A DNA stretch of 12,183 nt from contig QQUD01000156.1 in assembly GCA_008501785.1 (NCBI GenBank), positions 1-12,183 of the forward strand, in the 5' to 3' direction. This stretch comes from Chloroflexota bacterium. Lineage in GTDB: Bacteria; Chloroflexota; Anaerolineae; Promineifilales; Promineifilaceae. Below the pieces are notes generated by a model. That model was given only the letters and a program-made list of their open reading frames with translations. It did no database searches and had not been told where the DNA came from. How positions within the stretch are numbered: position 1 is the first letter of the stretch; each line of letters begins with the position of its first letter. The position numbers and the translations under genes were made by a program. Shown here in pieces: positions 7,321-12,183 of the stretch.

Positions 7321-7390
7321 CGTAGGACAAAACGCTGTTTTGTCCAAAGCGTAGCATGATCACAGTGGCAAGACAGCGTCTTGCCCTACG
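7321..7390. repeat. 70-bp element made of two related hairpins in inverted orientation
   Basis: Hairpin 1 (7325-7345) has a perfect 9-bp stem GGACAAAAC around a GCT loop. Hairpin 2 (7367-7385) has a perfect 8-bp stem GGCAAGAC around an AGC loop. The ends CGTAGGACAA (7321-7330) and TTGCCCTACG (7381-7390) are inverted repeats with one mismatch. Hairpin 2 read on the other strand is a diverged copy of hairpin 1, and the stem differences are compensated on both sides. It lies between the DUF4350 and MoxR genes. It has no T-run, so it is not a standard terminator. Confidence 0.8.
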
Positions 7391-7406
7391 GTTTTCAGGA
7401 AAAAGT

Positions 7407-8357
7407 ATGAAAAATCTACAAAAACTAGCACATACATTACAAACCGAATCTGCGAAAGTGATTGTAGGACAAGAATCTGTCCTTACTCAGCTTTTTATTG
7501 CGCTGCTGGCGGGAGGGCATGTCCTTTTGGAAGGCGTACCGGGTACGGCTAAAACATTGATGGCAAAAACATTGTCCCATCTGGTACAGGCTCCGCTCAA
7601 TCGCATTCAGTTTACGCCAGATTTGATGCCTTCTGATGTGATCGGTACGAATGTGTTTAATGTGGCGACCAGTCAATTTCATCTACGGCAAGGTCCGATC
7701 TTTGCTGGGGTTGTATTGGCAGATGAAATCAACCGCGCACCAGCAAAAACACAGGCAGCGCTGCTTGAAGCAATGGAAGAGCGTCATGTGACGATTGATG
7801 GTGAAAATTATGCACTTCCAGAGCCGTTCATGGTGGTCGCTACGCAAAACCCACTGGAATATGAAGGAACGTATGCGCTACCAGAAGCGCAGTTGGACCG
7901 GTTTTTCTTTAAAATATTGGTTTCTTACCCGGAGGTTGCGCACGAGGAAGAGATGTTAGTTCGGTATCACAATGGATTTGATCCGCATGAATTATCGGCA
8001 ACGGGTTTGCGTCGTTTGTTGAACCCGGAGCAGTTAACGGCCGTTCGCCATCTCATCCAAACCGTGCAGGTTGAACCGGGCATCATCACCTACATCACCC
8101 AAATCAGCACTGCCAGCCGCGAATCCCGTGACCTGTACCTTGGTGGCAGCCCACGTGCGTCGATTACATTGTTGAAAGCAGCGAAGGTTCATGCAGCATT
8201 AAACGGCCGTAAATTTGTCACGCCCGACGACATTAAGCTAATGGTGCCACCCGTCTATCGCCACCGCGTCATTCTCAAACCAGAAGCCACACTGGAAGGG
8301 TTAGATGCGGACCGGGTTTTAGAACGTCTATTATCAAAAATTGAGGTCCCCAGATAA
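7407..8357 (+). CDS. MoxR-family AAA+ ATPase
   Basis: 316 residues, typical for MoxR. Walker A is GVPGTAKT (43-50), Walker B is VVLADE (102-107) followed by [18 protein letters not shown], and sensor 1 is VVATQNP (143-149, Asn148). [15 protein letters not shown] segment and a C-terminal AAA lid (about 225-316) complete the family pattern. MoxR proteins are cytoplasmic chaperone-like ATPases that act on VWA-domain partners encoded nearby; the DUF58 gene six bases downstream is the expected partner. The ATG at 7407 is chosen because AGGA at 7397-7400 is spaced six bases from it. An upstream ATG at 7356 would add 17 residues translated from the hairpin element. All catalytic motifs look intact. 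Confidence 0.95.
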   Translation: MKNLQKLAHTLQTESAKVIVGQESVLTQLFIALLAGGHVLLEGVPGTAKTLMAKTLSHLVQAPLNRIQFTPDLMPSDVIGTNVFNVATSQFHLRQGPIFAGVVLADEINRAPAKTQAALLEAMEERHVTIDGENYALPEPFMVVATQNPLEYEGTYALPEAQLDRFFFKILVSYPEVAHEEEMLVRYHNGFDPHELSATGLRRLLNPEQLTAVRHLIQTVQVEPGIITYITQISTASRESRDLYLGGSPRASITLLKAAKVHAALNGRKFVTPDDIKLMVPPVYRHRVILKPEATLEGLDADRVLERLLSKIEVPR

Positions 8358-8363
8358 CTTTTC

Positions 8364-9749
8364 ATGTCTGAAACTGAGCCATCCACAACTGCCTGGGCGC
8401 ATTTCCAACAAGAAACGCGCACGTTGCAGCCAACACCACGGCTGCTTTTGTTGCTGCTGTTGCCCATCGTCTGTCTGGCTCTTACGGAATTTGTGCCATT
8501 CATTAGCGGGCTGGGCGTGATTATTCTGTTGGGAACTGGGGCGTTGATCTGGTTAGACTGGCAGCGCACACCACGATCCGATAGTTTCGAGCTTGAACGA
8601 TATCATCATCGCAAACTAGCCATCCGCACAGAAAACGCAATTGACATCATTATTCACAATCATGCACCCATTTCAATCAATGTCCGCATTCGTGATGAAG
8701 TACCAGCGGAATTTCGGCAGCGCAGTATTGATCAGGTTATTTCGGCCAGTTTAAAACCGCTTCATTCGCAGACGATCACCTACCATGTCAAACCAACACG
8801 ACGCGGGGAATATCATTTTGGCAGCTTGAATTTACGCTGGGAAAGTGTGTGGGGCCTGTTTGTGCAGCAAGCGGCTTATGCGGTTCCCACAGAAGCACGC
8901 GTTTACCCAAATCTGCTAAAAATTCACGAGTATGAACAATTGGCACGCAAAGGTCAGCAGATGTTCGCTGGATTGCGGCTGCTGCGGCATCGTGGAGATG
9001 GTGGTGAGTTTGAACAACTGCGTGACTATTTGCCAGACGATGATTATCGACGCATTTATTGGAAGGCCACCGCTAAATATGGCAAACCAATCACAATTGA
9101 TTACAGTCCAGAACGCAGCCAAAACATCATTATGCTGATTGATACGGGGCGACAGATGTTAACACGGCCGTTAGGTGTGGCCCGCACCACTCGCCTTGAT
9201 CTGATCATCAATGCTGTTCTGCTTTTTAGCTACATCGCCATTTCACGCGGCGACCGGTTTGGCTTGATGACCTTTGATGAAAAGGTACACCGATATTTGC
9301 CACCTCGCTCTGGTATGGGGCAATTTTATTTTGTGGTAGAAAGTTTATATGATGTGGAAGCGCGACTGGTAGACCCAGATTACGGCCGTGCGCTGCAATA
9401 TTTGCACACACAGCGCCAAAATCGTTCCCTCATTGTGCTGTTGACCGACCCCACCGGTCAAGAGGCGGCTGATAGTTTAGTGGGGCAACTGGGAGCTTTC
9501 TACCCACGCCATTTGCCAATGTGTGTCACACTCAGCGATCCAGTTGTGCTAGATACAGCCCGCCGCACCCCTTACAACACTGACGCCATCTACCAACGCG
9601 CCATGGCCGAACAAATACTCGACGAACGTCAACTCTGGCTCAATCGCCTGCAACAGCAAGGCGTGATGACGTTAGACGTCCCAGCCTATGAGCTGACAGC
9701 CTCGCTCATCAACAAATACCTCGAAATGAAGGATAAAGCGAGGATATAG
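8364..9749 (+). CDS. DUF58 (VWA-like) membrane protein
   Basis: 461 residues. Two adjacent transmembrane helices (about 26-43 and 47-66) are followed by a beta-rich region with immunoglobulin-like arrangement (about 75-200). The DUF58 signature GGEFEQLRDYLPDDDYRRIYW begins at 213 (spelled here only in part), and a VWA-like domain starts at about 250. The metal-site motif reads DTGRQM (260-265) rather than classic DxSxS, so metal binding is probably altered, as in many DUF58 proteins. DUF58 proteins are the usual partners of MoxR ATPases, and the start lies six bases after the MoxR stop, so the two are almost certainly co-transcribed and translationally coupled. The downstream terminator at 9791 ends the unit. 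Confidence 0.92.
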   Translation: MSETEPSTTAWAHFQQETRTLQPTPRLLLLLLLPIVCLALTEFVPFISGLGVIILLGTGALIWLDWQRTPRSDSFELERYHHRKLAIRTENAIDIIIHNHAPISINVRIRDEVPAEFRQRSIDQVISASLKPLHSQTITYHVKPTRRGEYHFGSLNLRWESVWGLFVQQAAYAVPTEARVYPNLLKIHEYEQLARKGQQMFAGLRLLRHRGDGGEFEQLRDYLPDDDYRRIYWKATAKYGKPITIDYSPERSQNIIMLIDTGRQMLTRPLGVARTTRLDLIINAVLLFSYIAISRGDRFGLMTFDEKVHRYLPPRSGMGQFYFVVESLYDVEARLVDPDYGRALQYLHTQRQNRSLIVLLTDPTGQEAADSLVGQLGAFYPRHLPMCVTLSDPVVLDTARRTPYNTDAIYQRAMAEQILDERQLWLNRLQQQGVMTLDVPAYELTASLINKYLEMKDKARI

Positions 9750-9760
9750 GGGCAAGGGGC
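9749..9760. repeat. Left arm of the CCTTGCA heptamer dyad
   Basis: GGGGCAAGGGGC (9749-9760) begins at the last base of the DUF58 stop codon. Its GGGGCAAG is the exact reverse complement of CTTGCCCC at 9929-9936. The two arms are separated by about 140 bases that hold the three GATTCATC hairpins, as if that element had been inserted into a pre-existing dyad. Confidence 0.5.
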
Positions 9761-9767
9761 CACATCT

Positions 9768-9848
9768 GCTAGGCGATGAATCGCCTAGCTAAAGAAAAGC
9801 GCCCGATTCATCGGGCGCATTTTTACTAGCCTTGCGATTCATCGCAAG
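9768..9848. repeat. Three hairpins sharing a CGAT-(GA/TC)-ATCG core
   Basis: Palindromes lie at 9768-9789 (10-bp stem, GA centre), 9799-9818 (9-bp stem, TC centre) and 9831-9848 (8-bp stem, TC centre). All keep CGAT...ATCG around the two-base centre, while the outer stem bases differ and remain paired (CTAGG, GCGCC, CTTG). The first copy is in the opposite orientation to the other two. The middle one doubles as a terminator. Confidence 0.8.
9791..9825 (+). terminator. Intrinsic terminator of the DUF4129-DUF58 unit
   Basis: The 9-bp GC-rich stem GCGCCCGAT/ATCGGGCGC (9799-9818) is followed by ATTTTT (9819-9824) and preceded by the A-rich AAAGAAAA (9791-9798). Confidence 0.75.
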
Positions 9849-9899
9849 ACGTTATGGGGCACACTATTTGGTAATAAGCCTTAATTAATTGCCATACAA

Positions 9900-9948
9900 C
9901 TTGACCCCTTCCTCCTTGCACCTTGCACCTTGCCCCCTGCCCCTTGCT
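9900..9948. repeat. CCTTGCA heptamer repeats
   Basis: Seven 7-base words run from 9900 to 9948: CTTGACC, CCTTCCT, CCTTGCA twice, CCTTGCC, CCCTGCC and CCTTGCT. The last word overlaps the stop codon of the minus-strand gene. Same period and gene-edge position as the arrays at 3562, 6120 and 10547. Confidence 0.7.
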
Positions 9949-10546
9949 ACTCCTTTGGCAACCCATACAGCCACCAAAAGTCAGTTTGCGGGTAGGCAGG
10001 TTGCCATTCTTCAGACCAGACGAATGGGCCAGGTTCCCAGAAGCGGCGCAGGTTTGCGTCGAGGAGGTCGACGCGGGTCATGGTGCGCGGGGGGAGTTGA
10101 TACGGCCGTTTCTGCAGCTTCTCCACCAATGCTGTGATCATGGCGCGGGCCTCAACGGCCGTTCCATACCCAGCGCGGCTCACATCCCGTTCTTTTTCTA
10201 AATCGCGTAAAAATTCTCCCCACTGCCGCATCCTGGCATCCAATTCACGGGTGGCCTTTTGTTCAAACCGCACCACCCGCTCAATCAATGCCTGATTAAA
10301 CCGGGAAACAGTCTGACTAAGCTGCTGCTTCTCTGCCATTTCCAGCGAATCGCCTAATGCCAACAGTCTAAATTGCCGCATTAAATACCCGCCCACCGTC
10401 ATTTTTGGCATCCCACCGGTTTGCATCGGCCAAAACAGCACATCACTATCCAGATAACCAGCCATCTCATCTGCCATTGCGGTCAATATTTCCAGGTCTC
10501 TCTGCAATTTTGTTTTTGCCAACTTCAAAATCCTTTTTAGGAGCAA
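9947..10546 (-). CDS. Conserved-looking protein of unknown function, 199 residues
   Basis: A soluble, mostly helical, charged protein with no signal peptide, transmembrane helix or known catalytic motif. A central region is rich in Arg, Glu and Gln (about 70-150, coiled-coil-like). The C-terminus is aromatic: RRFWEPGPFVW, then a Trp/Tyr-rich tail ending GLPKE. I do not recognise the family. The frame opens with a TTG at 10546 preceded by GAAGG. A TTG at 10522 with AGGA eight bases upstream would give MAKTKLQRDLEIL and is about equally plausible; the first ATG is residue 24. It is transcribed away from the zinc-ribbon gene at 10721. The stop lies inside the heptamer array. Two ACGGCCGT sites (10102, 10155) are inside it, read as RPY and TAV. 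Confidence 0.8.
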   Translation of the reverse strand: MLLKRILKLAKTKLQRDLEILTAMADEMAGYLDSDVLFWPMQTGGMPKMTVGGYLMRQFRLLALGDSLEMAEKQQLSQTVSRFNQALIERVVRFEQKATRELDARMRQWGEFLRDLEKERDVSRAGYGTAVEARAMITALVEKLQKRPYQLPPRTMTRVDLLDANLRRFWEPGPFVWSEEWQPAYPQTDFWWLYGLPKE

Positions 10547-10609
10547 TCAGCCTTCAGGTATCAGGAATTAGCCTCTGGCTGACGGCTGAAACCTGACTGC
10601 TAATTGCCC
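10543..10609. repeat. TCAGCCT-type heptamer repeats in inverted arms
   Basis: Arms 10543-10564 and 10586-10607 are reverse complements at 18 of 22 positions by hand alignment. The left side parses into 7-base words starting TCAG or TTAG (from 10547) and the right side into words ending CTG or CTA. It lies at the 5' edge of the minus-strand gene, between divergent genes. Confidence 0.65.
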
Positions 10610-10637
10610 ACTTCAAACACGAAATCTATGGTTGCGC

Positions 10638-10643
10638 TATAAT
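10638..10643 (+). promoter_or_regulatory. Candidate -10 box for the zinc-ribbon gene pair
   Basis: A perfect TATAAT with no recognisable -35 at normal spacing. If used, transcription would start near 10650 and the leader would include the dyad at 10674-10705. Confidence 0.4.
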
Positions 10644-10673
10644 AAGCGACAGCTTGCATTCAAGCAACTGTTT

Positions 10674-10705
10674 TGTAAACTGGTTTCACTATATCACAGT
10701 TTACA
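10674..10705. promoter_or_regulatory. Inverted repeat, operator-like or leader hairpin
   Basis: TGTAAACTG (10674-10682) and CAGTTTACA (10697-10705) form a perfect 9-bp dyad with a 14-base spacer, ending 15 bases before the start codon at 10721. It could bind a dimeric regulator or fold in the leader next to the Shine-Dalgarno. No T-run follows. Confidence 0.5.
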
Positions 10706-10720
10706 CCAAAGGATATTCCC

Positions 10721-11020
10721 ATGAGATCATTGAGACGCGCAGCGATTTTAAAACTGGCTGCATCTGCCTATGAGATGGAGCTAGATGTGATGAATGGGGT
10801 CGTGACGCAAGATGTAAACGGCCGTTATTTCATCGGCGAGCAAGACCTAGCAACCTGGTTAGAAACCCATCTAGGAAGTGAAGTCGCGCTCATATCAAGC
10901 GATGCGTCAGATGAACGGCCCGTTGTCACGCGCACTTGCCGCACATGTGGTCGAGATTACACCGATGTGGAATGTCCCCATTGTCGTGCAAATCGTATTC
11001 GTTTAAGAGGTCGTGCATAA
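10721..11020 (+). CDS. Small protein with a C-terminal zinc ribbon, possible winged-helix N-terminus
   Basis: 99 residues. The C-terminus has CRTCG and, 11 residues after its second Cys, CPHC, then a basic tail (RANRIRLRGRA): a four-Cys zinc ribbon likely to bind nucleic acid or protein. The N-terminal part ends in NGRYFIGEQDLATWLETHL. This resembles the wing and last helix of excisionase/MerR-type DNA-binding domains (GRYRI..EDL..WL), but the rest does not match closely, so this is an inference. AGG spaced seven bases before the ATG is a good Shine-Dalgarno. The stop TAA overlaps the ATG of the next gene by one base, so the two proteins are translationally coupled. Exact function unknown; a regulator of the downstream membrane protein is one possibility. 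Confidence 0.8.
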   Translation: MRSLRRAAILKLAASAYEMELDVMNGVVTQDVNGRYFIGEQDLATWLETHLGSEVALISSDASDERPVVTRTCRTCGRDYTDVECPHCRANRIRLRGRA

Positions 11021-11937
11021 TGAAAAGACGTTTGATATTGTTACTCACCCTACTGCTTTGTCTACCAACCGTTGTTCAGGCGCAAACTGAACAATCAACC
11101 AATATTGAATTAATCGTGGTTGATTTATGGCCTGATTTTGATCAAGCTTCCGTGCTTGTTTTGATTACTGGAGCTTTACCTATTGACACAACGCTACCGG
11201 CTACTGTAACCATCCCCCTACCGGACGATGCTTCCCTCAATGCGGTTGCGCGTATTACTTCAGAAAATTCAATGATTGATGACATTGAGTTTACGCAAAA
11301 TGCCGATTCTGTGACGCTTACCACGCCAGACCCTCAATTTCGCATTGAATATTACATGCCCTATACCGCCAGCGACAATGATCGGTCATTTACATTCTCA
11401 TGGATGGCAGATGTCGCTGTGGGGCAGTTAGAAGTTTCTGTACAACAGCCTGCCGCCGCCAGCTCAATGAACGTGGTGCCAACACCCACAAATATCACAG
11501 CCAGCTCAGGCGATAATTTAAATTATCATATTTTGCCTATATCAGCCGTTGCGACGGGCGAATTATATGAAGTGAGGGTTAACTATGAGATGACAGAGCC
11601 GCAATTAACCATAGATTTGGCCACGCAGCCGCAACCGACAGCACAAACGGCCGTTTCGCCCCCACCAGTCGCTGGCAACAATACCAACCTGCCGCTCATT
11701 TTAGGCGTTGTTGGCGGTGTCCTCATTGTGGCTGTGTTGGCCTGGGCATTGGTCAACAATCAAAAAACAACCCCGCGTCCCAGAAAGCCAACGCCGAGGA
11801 GAAAAACGGCCGTTAAATCATCCCCACCCCCAGCTCGCCTAGCCTCTGCTGCAATATTCTGTCACGAAGGTGGAGAAGGCTTACAAGCTGGTGATAAGTT
11901 TTGTCGGGAGTGTGGAACGGCCGTTAAAAGCACCTAA
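11020..11937 (+). CDS. Secreted/membrane protein with a cytoplasmic, degenerate zinc ribbon
   Basis: 305 residues from the ATG at 11020, which shares one base with the upstream stop (TAATG). The frame is open from 10936, but that part overlaps the previous gene. A signal peptide (about 1-23, LILLLTLLLCLPTVVQAQ) precedes an extracytoplasmic beta-rich domain (about 28-190) of unknown family. A Pro/Thr/Gln-rich stretch, a transmembrane helix (about 227-247) and a basic, Pro-rich cytoplasmic segment follow, ending in a zinc-ribbon-like tail. In that tail FCHEGGEG replaces the expected CxxCG knuckle, while FCRECG is intact, so only three Cys remain. The pairing with another zinc-ribbon gene suggests a joint role. 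No family recognised. Confidence 0.82.
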   Translation: MKRRLILLLTLLLCLPTVVQAQTEQSTNIELIVVDLWPDFDQASVLVLITGALPIDTTLPATVTIPLPDDASLNAVARITSENSMIDDIEFTQNADSVTLTTPDPQFRIEYYMPYTASDNDRSFTFSWMADVAVGQLEVSVQQPAAASSMNVVPTPTNITASSGDNLNYHILPISAVATGELYEVRVNYEMTEPQLTIDLATQPQPTAQTAVSPPPVAGNNTNLPLILGVVGGVLIVAVLAWALVNNQKTTPRPRKPTPRRKTAVKSSPPPARLASAAIFCHEGGEGLQAGDKFCRECGTAVKST

Positions 11938-11970
11938 CCCGATCCCCTCCCATTTTTATTCTTCGTCCGA

Positions 11971-11993
11971 GGTTCCTTCCGTCCGAGGGAACC
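11971..11993. repeat. Short hairpin with flanking direct repeat
   Basis: GGTTCC (11971-11976) and GGAACC (11988-11993) are inverted, and GTCCGAGG occurs twice (11965-11972, 11981-11988). It lies just downstream of the last + strand gene. Function unclear. Confidence 0.4.
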
Positions 11994-12007
11994 CCCATCT
12001 ACCTAAC

Positions 12008-12042
12008 AAAAAAGGCCCACTCGATTGAGTAGGCCTTTTTTT
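12008..12042. terminator. Bidirectional intrinsic terminator between convergent genes
   Basis: The stem GGCC-ACTC/GAGT-GGCC (12014-12035, one internal mismatch, GATT loop) is flanked by six A (12008-12013) and a run of seven T (12036-12042). It serves both the + strand pair and the minus-strand gene ending at 12098. Confidence 0.9.
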
Positions 12043-12097
12043 ATTTCAAGAAACTTTAGGGTGAAAGCAATTGGCAATTACTTACAACAACCAATGA

Positions 12098-12183
12098 TTA
12101 CTCGCCCAACAAGTAGACAATAATATCAGCCAAATCTTGCTGCATTTCCTCACTGGCACCCATACGTTGTCCAAAATTAACAG
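12098..12183 (-). CDS. C-terminal end of an unidentified protein (5' end outside the window)
   Basis: On the minus strand the frame is open from the window edge to a TAA at 12100-12098. It gives 27 residues that include FGQRMGASEEMQQDLADI and end in VYLLGE. The amphipathic helical look and the terminator just beyond the stop support a real gene end. The fragment is too short to name. Confidence 0.55.
   Translation of the reverse strand, partial: VNFGQRMGASEEMQQDLADIIVYLLGE

Larger units (their letters stand above)
1077..11924. repeat. Highly iterated palindrome ACGGCCGT (18 copies)
   Basis: Exact copies start at 1077, 3163, 3928, 4760, 5126, 5597, 6297, 6780, 8037, 8203, 9164, 9382, 10102, 10155, 10818, 11647, 11806 and 11917. 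Eleven extend to AACGGCCGTT. Near copies keep CGGCCG at 2455, 5400 and 7017; a one-base-longer variant (ACGGCCCGT) is at 10915. An 8-mer is expected about 0.2 times in 12.2 kb of random sequence. All exact copies are inside genes. Codon phases differ: nine read as Thr-Ala-Val, six as (Asn/Asp/Tyr)-Gly-Arg and three as Arg-Pro, so protein conservation does not explain them. The pattern resembles cyanobacterial HIP1 (GCGATCGC) in form, not in sequence. Confidence 0.95.

Noticed and set aside
7356..7406. N-terminal extension of MoxR from the ATG at 7356
   Set aside because: The extra residues are encoded by the hairpin element, and a well-spaced Shine-Dalgarno supports 7407.
9889..10201. Plus-strand open frames opposite the 199-residue gene
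   Set aside because: They start in the heptamer repeats and are antisense to a better supported frame with coherent protein composition.
1077..11924. ACGGCCGT as a restriction site of a resident R-M system
   Set aside because: Resident restriction sites are normally avoided, not enriched many-fold; no R-M gene is in the window. A solitary methylase remains possible and is noted as a test.
1077..11924. ACGGCCGT as a transcription factor operator
   Set aside because: All copies are inside coding regions and none lies in a promoter gap, so a conventional operator role is unlikely.

Overview
The window looks like a chromosomal piece of a Chloroflexota bacterium (Anaerolineae-like). This is inferred from gene content, domain style and the repeat landscape; there is no rRNA or marker phylogeny here. 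No phage, IS, plasmid or CRISPR genes were seen. Nearly all genes are on the + strand.

Layout. (1) 1-187: C-terminal tail of an unidentified basic protein. (2) 188-559: AT-rich gap with a promoter-like site and a strong bidirectional terminator. (3) 560-4390: a translation/RNA block. It holds a membrane-anchored PIN/TRAM protein (YacL type), a 53-codon remnant of a glutamyl-tRNA synthetase gene, cysS and rlmB. The order yacL-[gltX remnant]-cysS-rlmB follows the known Bacillus order yacL-ispD-ispF-gltX-cysE-cysS-mrnC-rlmB, with the gltX stub exactly where gltX should be. (4) 4514-9749: a DUF4129 / DUF4350 / MoxR AAA+ / DUF58 cluster, a widespread membrane-associated module in which a MoxR ATPase is thought to act on a VWA-like DUF58 partner. 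(5) 9947-10546, minus strand: a protein of unknown function. (6) 10721-11937: two overlapping genes, a small protein with a C-terminal zinc ribbon and a secreted/membrane protein with a degenerate cytoplasmic zinc ribbon. (7) A terminator at 12008-12042 and the 3' end of a convergent minus-strand gene.

The most unusual content is at DNA level. The palindrome ACGGCCGT occurs 18 times (11 of them as AACGGCCGTT). All 18 lie inside genes and all three codon phases are used, which resembles the cyanobacterial HIP1 repeat. Nearly every copy sits where the top strand switches abruptly from G-rich to C-rich. In the 30 bases on each side, summed over the 18 sites, hand counts are 194 G / 92 C on the left and 84 G / 195 C on the right.

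The gaps between genes carry other repeat families. Four gaps hold degenerate heptanucleotide tandem repeats arranged as inverted arms, each with a different word. Three gaps hold clusters of short hairpins whose copies differ by compensating stem changes. Together these suggest a genome shaped by several small-repeat processes, one of which (the octamer with its skew switch) I do not recognise as described.
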